Shown: positions 8,290 to 16,870, counted from the stretch's first letter. The stretch: 64,000 nucleotides of DNA from Aurantibacter_A sp965215845 (GCA_965215845.1 CBDCEL010000004.1:372001-436000), one strand, 5' to 3'. Program-made: numbers and translations. The notes: generated by a model from the sequence alone, not told the origin.

Positions 8290-9915
8290 ATGAAAGGACT
8301 CGACACCTTGGATTGGGTGGTAATCGCAGCTTACTTCGTGGTATTGCTAGGTATTGCCTGGTGGGTCATTAGGCAAAAACAAAAAAACACGGAGGACTAT
8401 TTCTTGGCCGGTAGAAATATAGGCTGGTTTGTGGTCGGTGCTTCGATTTTTGCCTCGAATATCGGTTCTGAACATGTCGTTGGCCTAGCGGGCAATGGGG
8501 CCGGGGATAAAATGCCGTTGTTGATCTACGAGCTACACGCTTGGATCGTGCTCATGCTTGGCTGGGTTTTTCTACCCTTCTATGCCAGAAGTGGGGTTTT
8601 CACGATGCCCGAGTTTTTGGAGAAAAGATTTGATTCAAGGTCGCGTTGGGTTCTTTCGGTCGTGTCATTGGTCGCTTATATTTTGACAAAAGTTTCGGTC
8701 ACTATTTATGCGGGGGGAGTAGTCGTATCAGCGCTATTGGGAATCGAGTTTTGGATAGGTGCTGTTGCGACCGTAATGCTCACTGGAATTTACACCGTCT
8801 TGGGCGGAATGCGTGCAGTGGTCTATACAGAGACCATTCAAGCCATCATATTGGTGCTTGGGGCAGGTGTTTTGACCTTTATGGGATTGGATGCCGTAGG
8901 CGGATGGGGAGAATTGAAATCTACTATTGGTACTGACTACTTCAATATGTGGCGACCAAATTCGGACCCCGATTATCCGTGGTTGCCTCTTTTTATTACC
9001 AGTACAATCGTGGGAATCTGGTATTGGTGCACGGATCAAGTCATTGTGCAAAGGGTTCTGACAGCAAAAAATATCAAGGAAGGCCGACGGGGCAGTATTT
9101 TTGGTGCACTTCTAAAACTATTGCCAGTTTTCTTGTTTCTTATCCCGGGTGTGGTCGCCTTGGGGCTGAAAATGCAGGGAAAGTTGCACTGGGATAGTCC
9201 TGACGAGGCATTCCCGGTCTTAATGAGCCATATTTTACCTTCGGGATTGAGAGGATTGGTAGCTGCGGGATTACTGGCCGCGCTAATGAGTTCGCTGGCC
9301 TCGGTATTCAACTCCTGCTCTACCCTATTTACTTTGGACATCTATAAAAAAATGAAGCCCGACAAACCTGAAAACGAATTGGTCAAGACCGGACGTATAG
9401 CTACCTTTTTTGTGGTCGGATTGGGATTGTTATGGATTCCGATAATATCAAGGTTGTCAGATGGTCTGTACGAATACCTGCAAAATGTGCAGGCCTATAT
9501 TTCGCCTCCGATAGCGGCCGTCTTTCTTTTGGGCATTTTTTATAGGCGCATCAATGCCAATGGTGCCTTGGCGACCTTGATCGGCGGATTCTTAATCGGC
9601 GGGGGCAAACTCACTTTGGAAATTTTGAAATCGAGCTTTTCCGAGGAAAGTTTTCTTTATAACCTGGCCGATATCAATTGGTTGGTTTTCGGAGCTTATT
9701 TCTTCGCCCTGTGTATTGCCATTGCAGTAGTTGTAAGCATGCTATATCCCGCACCCTCCCAAGCACAACTTCAGGGACTTACTTTCGGCAACATAAGTGC
9801 CGAGCAAAAAACGGCCAACAAGGCCAGTTATAATATTTGGGATATTTTGGTATCGATAGCGGTCATCCTTATTGTGGTCTATATCATGATATCTTTTAGC
9901 ACTTTATCTCTTTAA
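8290..9915 (+). CDS. Sodium/sugar symporter (SSS/SGLT family)
   Basis: This 541-residue polytopic membrane protein belongs to the solute:sodium symporter family. Signature segments are DYFLAGRNIGWFVVGASIFA, NIGSEHVVGLAGNGAG and the later GLLAALMSSLASVFNSCSTLF, which carries the Na+-site serine region. Length and motifs resemble the bacterial galactose/glucose transporters. It is divergent from the sulfatase operon across a 226-base gap that contains a loose inverted repeat (AAGGCAGG about 8104, CCTGCTTT about 8150) but no clear promoter. I infer uptake of the monosaccharide released by that operon. Confidence 0.93.
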   Translation: MKGLDTLDWVVIAAYFVVLLGIAWWVIRQKQKNTEDYFLAGRNIGWFVVGASIFASNIGSEHVVGLAGNGAGDKMPLLIYELHAWIVLMLGWVFLPFYARSGVFTMPEFLEKRFDSRSRWVLSVVSLVAYILTKVSVTIYAGGVVVSALLGIEFWIGAVATVMLTGIYTVLGGMRAVVYTETIQAIILVLGAGVLTFMGLDAVGGWGELKSTIGTDYFNMWRPNSDPDYPWLPLFITSTIVGIWYWCTDQVIVQRVLTAKNIKEGRRGSIFGALLKLLPVFLFLIPGVVALGLKMQGKLHWDSPDEAFPVLMSHILPSGLRGLVAAGLLAALMSSLASVFNSCSTLFTLDIYKKMKPDKPENELVKTGRIATFFVVGLGLLWIPIISRLSDGLYEYLQNVQAYISPPIAAVFLLGIFYRRINANGALATLIGGFLIGGGKLTLEILKSSFSEESFLYNLADINWLVFGAYFFALCIAIAVVVSMLYPAPSQAQLQGLTFGNISAEQKTANKASYNIWDILVSIAVILIVVYIMISFSTLSL

Positions 9916-9963
9916 CCAATTATTTGGATGAAATAACAGGATAATTCTAACAGACTTACTATT

Positions 9964-9995
9964 TTTGCCTTCCCTTTTTCAAGGGAATCGGCAAA
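9964..9995. terminator. Possible hairpin terminator after the symporter gene
   Basis: A long hairpin has outer arms TTTGCC and GGCAAA and inner arms TTCCCTT and AAGGGAA around TTTC, with a two-base bulge. It lacks a clean 3' T-tract, so termination is uncertain. Confidence 0.35.
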
Positions 9996-10022
9996 TTGAA
10001 ATTTGAACATTGAGATTTGAGA

Positions 10023-10038
10023 CCTGCCTATCGGCAGG
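10023..10038. repeat. Small GC-rich hairpin (REP-like)
   Basis: CCTGCC-TATC-GGCAGG forms a compact hairpin just before the tRNA gene. It resembles short dispersed palindromes common in intergenic DNA. No function is visible. Confidence 0.3.
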
Positions 10039-10072
10039 TAGGTTTGAAAATTTTGGGAAAGTCAAAAAATTT

Positions 10073-10146
10073 CGGGATGTAGCGCAGCCCGGTAGCGCAC
10101 ACGCCTGGGGGGCGTGGGGTCGCAGGTTCAAATCCTGTCATCCCGA
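10073..10146 (+). tRNA. tRNA-Pro (anticodon GGG)
   Basis: The cloverleaf is complete: acceptor arms CGGGATG and CATCCCG, D-arm AGCGCAGCCCGGTAGCGC, anticodon stem CACGC/GCGTG with loop CTGGGGG (anticodon GGG), and a T-arm with TTCAAAT. The discriminator base is A. CCA is not encoded. It is followed directly by an intrinsic terminator and by partial copies of its own 3' end. Confidence 0.96.
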
Positions 10147-10153
10147 CAAGCAG

Positions 10154-10187
10154 AAAGCCCAAAAATCCATGGATTTTTGGGCTTTTT
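10154..10187 (+). terminator. Intrinsic terminator of tRNA-Pro
   Basis: A perfect 32-base palindrome (10154-10185), with AAAGCCCAAAAATCC on the left and its complement on the right, is followed by Ts. It lies 8 bases after the tRNA. Confidence 0.9.
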
Positions 10188-10299
10188 CATTTTAAGGCGT
10201 TACCAATTTATTGGGATGAACGATAAAATGAAAAAGCCGGATAATGGCGAAGCCATTTAGGTTTTCTATTTCCAGCGGAAAATGTAATTAGGATTCTTT

Positions 10300-10317
10300 A
10301 AATCCTGTCATCCCGAC
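10300..10317 (+). repeat. Direct repeat of the tRNA-Pro 3' end (att-like)
   Basis: The 18 bases AAATCCTGTCATCCCGAC are identical to 10130-10147, which cover the 3' half of the T-arm and the acceptor arm. Such duplications are typical of attachment sites left by integrases that target tRNA genes, or of a decayed tRNA copy. No integrase gene is visible nearby. Confidence 0.6.
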
Positions 10318-10323
10318 TTAGCG

Positions 10324-10357
10324 AAAAGTGATTTGTAAAAGCAAATCACTTTTTTTG
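10324..10357 (+). terminator. Intrinsic terminator following the duplicated tRNA tail
   Basis: Arms AAAAGTGATTTG and CAAATCACTTTT pair around a six-base loop and run into Ts. It stands after the tRNA-tail copy in the same relative place as the terminator after the real tRNA, as if a tail-plus-terminator unit had been duplicated. Confidence 0.8.
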
Positions 10358-10465
10358 TTTCCGAAAGCGAGCCAAACTCGATTTGAGCAAGGAGAAGGAA
10401 AATAAAATAAGTGAAAGGCGTAAGCCTCCACTTTTTATTTACCAGGAGGGTTTATTGGGATTATC

Positions 10466-10484
10466 TAAATCCGAACATCCTGAC
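10466..10484 (+). repeat. Degenerate third copy of the tRNA tail
   Basis: TAAATCCGAACATCCTGAC matches TAAATCCTGTCATCCCGAC with four mismatches. It lies 166 bases after the second copy, similar to the 170 bases between the first two. This may be chance, but the spacing and the shared TTATTGGGAT just upstream of it and of the preceding unit support decayed tandem units. Confidence 0.35.
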
Positions 10485-11032
10485 AAACTGCCATTTAGGT
10501 AACATCAGAATCTCGATAATTTATTGATTGTAAGGTTTTTCCATTTTTCCTGCAATCAATTTGATATCATCTGAAACCATCTTTTTGGTGTCAATTCGCT
10601 ACACAATTTGTGCCAATTTTAAATGGTATTTTGAGCAATTCGGATATAGTCTTTAAGTAACAATGTTTAATCAAAAAGACTGAACAATTCAGAAAAACTA
10701 TGACCAAGATAATTGAATGAATATTGTATGTTGGTCTTCTTTTGAATTCCCAAAAACTAGACCATGAGAAAATTACTTTTTATCTTGATTATTCTATTCT
10801 TCTTGCAAAAATGGCAATATCCCAATCACGAGAGTAGTATTTAAGGACGATAAATGTATTATGTTCAAATACTGTATTTGTACGTTTCACCCTATACCAC
10901 ATTCCACAAAACTGCGTTATAGCGTTAACCATATCTTGTTAAGGATAAACTTTGTTCAAGGTCATATCCCTTCGAAACACTTTCAGGTAATCACTCGAAT
11001 GCTTGGTTAACCTGCAAATCTTGGTAGTAAAA
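10485..11032. other. Gene-poor stretch after tRNA-Pro
   Basis: No complete gene of normal size is visible in this AT-rich stretch. It contains one short reading frame that looks like the start of a lost secreted protein (see 10764-10844) and no clear promoter or RNA gene. It probably represents decayed accessory DNA at the tRNA-linked junction. Confidence 0.5.
10764..10844 (+). pseudogene. Remnant of a signal-peptide protein gene
   Basis: The frame encodes 26 residues, MRKLLFILIILFFLQKWQYPNHESSI, quoted here only as a whole short frame: a basic start, a hydrophobic core and then a stop. The start resembles a secretion signal whose mature part is missing. It may instead be a chance frame. No homolog can be named. 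Confidence 0.25.
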
Positions 11033-11713
11033 ATGAAATACTTTTCAAAGTCCGGTGTAGGTAAGAAAGACCTTATAATTCTCGATAACTACAATTCAAG
11101 AGATGGATTTGTAGTTATTGAAGAGCCGGAATTCCATGATATGATGGATTATTTAAGACGGTATGGAATTTATAAAAACCTTATACCTATCCTTACCGAC
11201 AATAACTCAAACTATTGGTGTTTATATGGGGATGGAGCTCTTAAGGGAATGATTTGTTATGTAAGCCACGATGAATTGAGCTTGGAGCCAAAATTTAAAG
11301 GGGTATCGGAGTTAATCAATGCGATAGACAACAATCAGGATGCCTATGACTTTGAAGAATTGGATGAGGAAGTTTTTGACTTTCCTATGAAAAGGGATTC
11401 AAATCAACTAAATAACGATAGAGAAATTCTTAATACCCTTTTGACCGAACTCGAGGTAGCAAATCAGCAAGATGTAAGGCAACAATTGGCTTTTTCGATA
11501 ATGGCTTTAGCTCCTAAAAACGAAATAGAATCAATTATTTACCCGTTTCTAGATAATGAAAATATGCACATCCAAGAAAGGGCGATTCAATTGATTGGCT
11601 TTCACAAATATCGACCCGCAAGAAATAAGCTGATCGAGTTGACCAAAACGGCTATGGTGAATGGGAAAGCCGCGGCGGGAAAGGCGTTAAAGGAATTGAA
11701 TAAGGTAGCTTAG
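11033..11713 (+). CDS. SMI1/KNR4 (SUKH)-like protein with C-terminal HEAT-like helices
   Basis: The ATG at 11033 (MKYFSKSG) gives 226 residues; an upstream in-frame TTG at 11003 is less likely. The segment LIPILTDNNSNYWCLYGDG and the following VSHDELSLEPKFKGVSELI resemble the second half of SUKH/SMI1-KNR4 domains, a fold often used by immunity proteins of polymorphic toxin systems. The C-terminal part (about 145-226) is helical, with an IYPFLDNENMHIQERAIQLI HEAT-like repeat. It is the first of four small genes in the same direction with no toxin gene beside them. Family call is by pattern and moderately sure. Confidence 0.5.
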   Translation: MKYFSKSGVGKKDLIILDNYNSRDGFVVIEEPEFHDMMDYLRRYGIYKNLIPILTDNNSNYWCLYGDGALKGMICYVSHDELSLEPKFKGVSELINAIDNNQDAYDFEELDEEVFDFPMKRDSNQLNNDREILNTLLTELEVANQQDVRQQLAFSIMALAPKNEIESIIYPFLDNENMHIQERAIQLIGFHKYRPARNKLIELTKTAMVNGKAAAGKALKELNKVA

Positions 11714-11725
11714 TGAATACAATGA

Positions 11726-12292
11726 ATGAAAAAGACACTCCTTTACTTTTTAATTCTTATTCTGGCGGGGTGTTCCATAAATGTGGATCAGGCTTTTGAA
11801 AAAGAAAACTTTGACCCAAACAAGGAATATGAACCTTTGAGTCTTCATCTCAAAGGGCAGCCTATTTTCAGTATTGGACAAAAACTTGCATCCATCAATA
11901 GTTCATTGAGCATTCAAAAAGATGAATCTGGTAAATACCATCAAAGTCCTCAAAGTATAACAGATTATATTTGCCATGATCGAAATTTAGCCATTTGGTT
12001 TAATACGGGATCGATAAGTGGCAGCATTCAATTCAGCTCCGACAATGAACAAAATAGAATTTTCAGATGTATAGGATTCTGGATGTTCAACCTACCTAAC
12101 AATACTAAAAACCTGAATGAGGCGAAGCAAAGATTTAGCAAGGAATTTTTTCCAGCTCTAGTTGGTAAAATAAATTTCAAAAAAGACTGGAGGCAAACAA
12201 TTGAACACCCCAACTACCGGGAAATATTCAAATTAAAACGGAATAAAAAGCTTGATTCTTGGGTGTTGTCCTATGAGGTCAAACTCAAATAA
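11726..12292 (+). CDS. Lipoprotein of unknown function
   Basis: The 188-residue product starts MKKTLLYFLILILAGCSINV, a clear lipoprotein signal with lipobox LAGC. The mature part has no motif I recognise. It lies 12 bases after the SUKH-like gene and is followed by a 75-base gap, so it is probably co-transcribed with it. Confidence 0.65.
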   Translation: MKKTLLYFLILILAGCSINVDQAFEKENFDPNKEYEPLSLHLKGQPIFSIGQKLASINSSLSIQKDESGKYHQSPQSITDYICHDRNLAIWFNTGSISGSIQFSSDNEQNRIFRCIGFWMFNLPNNTKNLNEAKQRFSKEFFPALVGKINFKKDWRQTIEHPNYREIFKLKRNKKLDSWVLSYEVKLK

Positions 12293-12367
12293 CGATTTGT
12301 TAAGTTGCCCGCACATTAGAACGTTACAATGCACTTTTATAAACTCGATAACAGCCAAAGATAAAAA

Positions 12368-13300
12368 ATGGGAATAAGAGATCGACTTTTTAAATGGATA
12401 AAGACCGCCGACAAGCATGGTCAGGCATTGAACACTGGTTATATCCTTGATGGAGAACCGAAAACAATGGAAGACCTGGAGAAGGTTTTTCACGCTTTTA
12501 GGTTGGAGGCCAAGTTTCATTTGTTCAAACCTTTGATTCGTTCAAAGATCGACCTAGAACTAACACCTTCCAGCGATGAAATGCTGAAAATTGGTCAATC
12601 AAAATTTGGTGGCAAGCCAGACTTGGAAAATGTTGCTATTTGGCCAAAAACAAACTCCAACAAATTACTTTCGTTTATTGCACAACTCAATTGTGGAGAA
12701 ATTTCCCCTTTTGATAACGAATCATTATTGCCAAGAGAGGGCCTGATTTCATTCTTTTACTGTGCCGATCAAGAGGCATGGGGCTTTGACCCAAAAGACA
12801 AGGACCGATTCAAAATCCTTTACACAAAAAATATAAGTGGCCTAAAACGAGTGGATTTCCCAAAAGACCTTGAAGAACATTCGATTTTTCCACCAAATGA
12901 ATTGGAATTTGATAATAGTTTGAGTTTGCCGGGTTGGGAACACGATAGTATTGATGGTATTTTATCGGAAGATGAAACTGATAATTACATTAAAATAAGT
13001 AGTGGATGTGAAAATCAAATCCTGGGTTATGCAGATTGCGTGCAAGGCCCTATGGAACTTGAATGCCAATTGGTGACAAATGGTCTGTACTGCGGGGACC
13101 CCTCAGGATATAATGATCCACGAAGGCAAGCGCTTGAAAACGGAAAAGAGGATTGGGTCTTGCTGCTACAAATCGATTCGAACGATGACAATGGCGGAAT
13201 GATGTGGGGAGACATGGGTAAACTGTACTACTGGATTAAAAAGCAAGACTTGAGGGAACAAAACTTTGATAGCGGTTGGTTCATATTGCAATGCCATTGA
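12368..13300 (+). CDS. YwqG-family (DUF1963) protein
   Basis: This 310-residue protein has strong YwqG/DUF1963 hallmarks in order: SKFGGKPDL, WPKTNSNKLLSFIAQLNCGE, LPREGLISFFY, WGFDPKDKDRFKILY, then LECQLVTNGLYCGDPSGYND, DWVLLLQIDSND, MMWGDMGKLYYWIKKQDL and FILQCH at the end. The family is widespread and members are found among immunity proteins of bacterial toxin systems; a biochemical role is not established. No signal peptide is present, so it should be cytoplasmic. Neighbours are other immunity-like genes. Confidence 0.85.
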   Translation: MGIRDRLFKWIKTADKHGQALNTGYILDGEPKTMEDLEKVFHAFRLEAKFHLFKPLIRSKIDLELTPSSDEMLKIGQSKFGGKPDLENVAIWPKTNSNKLLSFIAQLNCGEISPFDNESLLPREGLISFFYCADQEAWGFDPKDKDRFKILYTKNISGLKRVDFPKDLEEHSIFPPNELEFDNSLSLPGWEHDSIDGILSEDETDNYIKISSGCENQILGYADCVQGPMELECQLVTNGLYCGDPSGYNDPRRQALENGKEDWVLLLQIDSNDDNGGMMWGDMGKLYYWIKKQDLREQNFDSGWFILQCH

Positions 13301-13441
13301 CCGCTCAATGGCATCAAGGCGCATAAGAATAGTATAGTAAAACACCCTGCATGACCTTATGACTATCAAGGAAATAATAAGAAGTAGAAATATTCCCCGA
13401 GAACAGAAGTAATGAGCCTTATTTAAAAAAGATATGTTTAT

Positions 13442-14062
13442 ATGGATGAGGAGCTGAAATTCATAACCGAAGGAGTTGCAAAACAAATTAAGGAATTGGT
13501 CAAAGCCTTAGCTAAAGATTGTGTGAAATCGATTTACAAGAAGGAAAAAGAAATTTGCTCCTTTGGCATTTTTACCGATTCAGATGCTTCCCGTTTTTTA
13601 TTTGGCTATAATACGATTGGCCAACTCGATAAAATTATAAAGGACGGAATAGATTATAAAAGGGAGTTTAGCGAACATCAATTATCCGATGATTTTCTTA
13701 AATGGTGGTTGCCCGAATGGAAAAATGAAATTGACGAAGAAGTTTTTCATAACGACCCAAAAACCAAAGAGATTTTTAAAATTATGAATGATTTGGTCGA
13801 GCCCATCGAATTTTTCGATAGTAATTGCGAAAATGATTTTTTTATCAAGTATAAGGAGGATGTCTTTGATTTGTTTTGTCAAGTGTTGAGAGAATTGAAG
13901 GAAGAACATGTTTTTTCGAGGACAAATGAAGATTTCTACCTCCTTGTTCAAGAACATGACAATGGAGTTTACGGAACACGGGAAAGAAGCCTTTTAAAAA
14001 TAATATCCGAGAAGCAACTCAATGAACTTTTAATATTTGGCAAGCATTATTTGAATAGTTAG
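13442..14062 (+). CDS. DUF4303-like cytoplasmic protein
   Basis: This is a 206-residue protein without signal peptide or membrane segment. The early segment CSFGIFTDSDASRFLFGYNT followed by a helical, acidic and aromatic-rich body and the GVYGTRERSLLKIISEKQL end resembles DUF4303, a family with members in polymorphic-toxin immunity loci. The resemblance is by eye only. It is the last gene of the accessory cluster and stands 141 bases after the YwqG-like gene. Confidence 0.5.
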   Translation: MDEELKFITEGVAKQIKELVKALAKDCVKSIYKKEKEICSFGIFTDSDASRFLFGYNTIGQLDKIIKDGIDYKREFSEHQLSDDFLKWWLPEWKNEIDEEVFHNDPKTKEIFKIMNDLVEPIEFFDSNCENDFFIKYKEDVFDLFCQVLRELKEEHVFSRTNEDFYLLVQEHDNGVYGTRERSLLKIISEKQLNELLIFGKHYLNS

Positions 14063-14099
14063 TTATCACACAATTGATGAAGTTCGGAGTTTATCGGTT

Positions 14100-14114
14100 C
14101 AAGTACGGTACTTG
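14100..14114. promoter_or_regulatory. Palindrome upstream of the lipoprotein-AraC operon (candidate operator)
   Basis: CAAGTAC-G-GTACTTG is a perfect inverted repeat with a one-base centre, and it overlaps a second one, ACTTG-TAC-CAAGT. It lies about 80 bases before the ATG at 14197. This is the usual size for a dimeric regulator site. The cognate regulator is unknown; the AraC protein of the operon is one candidate. Confidence 0.3.
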
Positions 14115-14196
14115 TACCAAGTAGCGTCTTCTGCATATCTCTTTGTTGACAATTGCCTCATATCTTGGCAGCATATAATTTAAAACGTACAAGCTT

Positions 14197-14895
14197 ATGA
14201 GGTATTTTAATCTTTTTATAATTGCCGTTCTTTTAGTATCGTGTAGCGAAAAGAATGTCGCACAAACCCCGGCCAAAGCATATTCCTTCAAAAAGGGGGA
14301 AGTGTTGGATATTTTTATGCTCTCACAAAAACAAGGAGCCGATTCCTTGTTTCAAGAGTATGTCAAATTAGCCTTCCCCATAGCGATGAAAATGAGTTAT
14401 ACCAATTTAAAGGGAAGACCTATTCTGAAAAACCTTCAAGGAAGCGTACAACCCCAATTTATGGGCATCGGTAAATGGGCGAGCATAAAGCAACGAGAGG
14501 ATTTTCTGGGAAATATTGAAGATCAAATCCCAGATTTTCATCAAAGACGGCGCGGCATTTGGTCATTGTTCAACATGACTTATTATGAAGTGCCTGAGGA
14601 TATCACCTTTGACATCGATAAAAAAAAGTACAATGTGGTGACTGCATATTGGAAAGAAGATGCCGGTGCCTTTACCGAATTTATAGACCAATTTAAAAAA
14701 GAGGCCGGTAAACATGGTGGTAAGACCATTATCGAATTAACGAATGGCAAATCTCCCTTTATGTACCGTTATCAGCCTGATTATTTTGTCATTACCGAAT
14801 GGGAAAGCAAAGAACAATTTGATGCTTTTTATAAGAAAAACATCAAAATGAAGCCCTATGGGGTCTTGAATGTCAATCAATTCGTAATCGGCTAA
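14197..14895 (+). CDS. Lipoprotein with ferredoxin-like (ABM/DUF1330-type) domain
   Basis: The 232-residue product starts MRYFNLFIIAVLLVSCSEKN, a lipoprotein signal ending at Cys16. The C-terminal third (YRYQPDYFVITEWESKEQFDAFYKKN) resembles the alpha-beta dimeric barrel of antibiotic-biosynthesis-monooxygenase and DUF1330 proteins; EWESKEQFDAF is the typical pattern. No catalytic function can be claimed. It is the first gene of a three-gene unit with an AraC-type membrane regulator and a DUF2911 protein. Confidence 0.6.
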   Translation: MRYFNLFIIAVLLVSCSEKNVAQTPAKAYSFKKGEVLDIFMLSQKQGADSLFQEYVKLAFPIAMKMSYTNLKGRPILKNLQGSVQPQFMGIGKWASIKQREDFLGNIEDQIPDFHQRRRGIWSLFNMTYYEVPEDITFDIDKKKYNVVTAYWKEDAGAFTEFIDQFKKEAGKHGGKTIIELTNGKSPFMYRYQPDYFVITEWESKEQFDAFYKKNIKMKPYGVLNVNQFVIG

Positions 14896-14912
14896 GAACA
14901 TTTAAGAAGAAC

Positions 14913-16028
14913 ATGCAAAACATTTTTGATCAAGTAGTCTACTTTGCTTTTTTCCAGAGCTTATTGCTGCTCTTGGTATATCTATTTTCACCCAAAAACC
15001 GAAAAAAAAGCAACCCCTATCTGATCTTTTTGATTTTTGCCATTTTCTTGGGGCTCAGTGGAAGAGTATTATATATGTCCGAAGTTTTAGGTCAGAACCG
15101 CAAACTTTTTTCGATTTCCGAATTTGCAGGGCTGCTTTATGGCGTTTCCCTATATCTTTTTATACGTACCTCCCTGAGATCGGAAAAACCAAAACGGGAA
15201 CACCTATGGCATTATTTGCCAGCATTGGGCTATATGGTTTTCCTCAGCTATTATTATCTATTCGCACCTATAGAAGTGATAAGGGAGCGTATCTTGTCGG
15301 GGGAATTCGGATTGGTTGTATACCTATTGATCGGCATTGCACTTACCATAAACATCTGCTACTGGATATTTAGCCTTAAAGCGTTGCTGAATTATAAAGA
15401 TTCGCTGAAAAATGAAATGTCCTTTTCTGTCAAGACCCGATTTTTCATGAATCTCCACTTGGCCGTTGGAATGTGTTTTTTGGTCTGGTTAATTATTTAC
15501 CTAATCAGCCTGTTCGGACTTCCTATGCTTGAACGCAATGTTCGTCCATATATATGGTTATCACTGGCTTCCATAATGTTGTTTATGTCGTATTATGCGC
15601 TGTTTGCTCCTGAGGTATTTCATCTTCCACGGGCAAAGTCGCCTCAAAAATATTTGCAATCCAAATTATCGATTGCCGATATGGACAGGCTCAAACAAGA
15701 ATTAGATGCTTTAATGGAAACCAAAAAGCCTTATTTGAACAACCGATTGATGAAGGCCGAATTGGCCGAAATGCTTGGGGTATCCAATCCTGAGCTTGCC
15801 AGATTGCTCAATGAACGTATCGGCATGAATTTCTTTGAATATGTGAATTATTTCAGAATAAAGGAGTTTGTTGAAATGGCGAAATCGGATAAAGCTGGCC
15901 AGTACACGCTTTTCGGTCTCGCCCAAGAAGTGGGGTTCAATTCTAAAGCCACATTTAATGGGGCTTTTAAAAAACTGATGGGAACCACACCGTCCAATTA
16001 TTTTAACACCGTAAAAACAGACCAATGA
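14913..16028 (+). CDS. Membrane-anchored AraC-family transcriptional regulator
   Basis: This 371-residue protein has about seven hydrophobic segments in residues 1-240 (for example FAFFQSLLLLLVYLF, YLIFLIFAIFLGLS, VVYLLIGIALTINICYWIF) and a C-terminal AraC/XylS double helix-turn-helix in about 275-365, with AELAEMLGVSNPELARLLNE and LFGLAQEVGFNSKATFNGAF. This layout is common in Bacteroidetes, where a membrane sensor is fused to the DNA-binding domain. Its stop overlaps the next start (ATGA, 16025-16028), so the two are translationally coupled. Confidence 0.9.
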   Translation: MQNIFDQVVYFAFFQSLLLLLVYLFSPKNRKKSNPYLIFLIFAIFLGLSGRVLYMSEVLGQNRKLFSISEFAGLLYGVSLYLFIRTSLRSEKPKREHLWHYLPALGYMVFLSYYYLFAPIEVIRERILSGEFGLVVYLLIGIALTINICYWIFSLKALLNYKDSLKNEMSFSVKTRFFMNLHLAVGMCFLVWLIIYLISLFGLPMLERNVRPYIWLSLASIMLFMSYYALFAPEVFHLPRAKSPQKYLQSKLSIADMDRLKQELDALMETKKPYLNNRLMKAELAEMLGVSNPELARLLNERIGMNFFEYVNYFRIKEFVEMAKSDKAGQYTLFGLAQEVGFNSKATFNGAFKKLMGTTPSNYFNTVKTDQ

Positions 16029-16870
16029 ATCTCGTAAAAATAATTATACTAGTGATGCTTTTTGTTGCTCCAACCATAGCTTCTGGGCAATTACAAATTC
16101 CAGATTTAAGCCCCAAAGCAGAAATAATACAAACTATTGGTTACACCAGGATTTCCGCAATCTATTTCAGACCCTCATTAAAGGGACGTTCCGCCTTTGG
16201 CGATGAGGGTATCTTGCCTTTTGGCCAAGTTTGGCGAACAGGGGCCAATGCAGCCACCAAAATCTCGTTTAGTGATAATGTTTCATTTGCCGGTAAAAAA
16301 ATTCAAAAAGGTGAGTATTGCTTACTTACAATTCCAGATAGAACACAATGGACCATTAGTTTATATCCTTATTCAAGTACCGATTGGAATGATTATGTAG
16401 AACTAAAACCTGTTTTACGCGTACGGCGATCCGTAACCGCTTTGAAGACCCCTATTGAAAGTTTTGAAATTGTCTTTAAAAATATCGGTATGGAAAACGT
16501 AGATATGGTATTGGGCTGGGGCAATACGGCGGTTTACATCCCCATTGAAATCGAGGTACGGAAAGTAGCCTTGAAAAAAATAGAAAGGGTCATGGACGGA
16601 CCAAGTGATTTCGATTATTTTCTGGCAGGTCTTTACCTACATGAGATTCAAACAGATCTTGAAAAGGCATTGATGTACGTGCGAAAAGCAAGTAAAAAAG
16701 TAAATGCCCTATTTTTTCAGGTGTATCGAGAGGCCCTTATTCTGAAGGATCTCGGCAAAAAAGACGAAGCTTTAAAGGCTGCCCACCGGGCTTTGGAACT
16801 TTCCAAAAATGCCGATAATGATGATTTCATACGGTTGAACAAAAAACTCATAGATCAATTGACTAGTTGA
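16025..16870 (+). CDS. DUF2911 secreted protein
   Basis: The 281-residue protein begins with a signal peptide (VKIIILVMLFVAPTIASG). DUF2911 hallmarks are IYFRPSLKGRSAFGD, LPFGQVWRTGANAATKISFS and IQKGEYCLLTIPDRTQWTIS. The C-terminus (about 195-281) is helical and TPR-like, with EALILKDLGKKDEALKAAH. Function of the family is unknown. A paralog of the same N-terminal family lies inside the permease array at 43796. Confidence 0.85.
   Translation: MNLVKIIILVMLFVAPTIASGQLQIPDLSPKAEIIQTIGYTRISAIYFRPSLKGRSAFGDEGILPFGQVWRTGANAATKISFSDNVSFAGKKIQKGEYCLLTIPDRTQWTISLYPYSSTDWNDYVELKPVLRVRRSVTALKTPIESFEIVFKNIGMENVDMVLGWGNTAVYIPIEIEVRKVALKKIERVMDGPSDFDYFLAGLYLHEIQTDLEKALMYVRKASKKVNALFFQVYREALILKDLGKKDEALKAAHRALELSKNADNDDFIRLNKKLIDQLTS

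Noticed and set aside
10010..10195. Open frame running through tRNA-Pro
   Set aside because: It overlaps the tRNA and its terminator completely; no coding signal.
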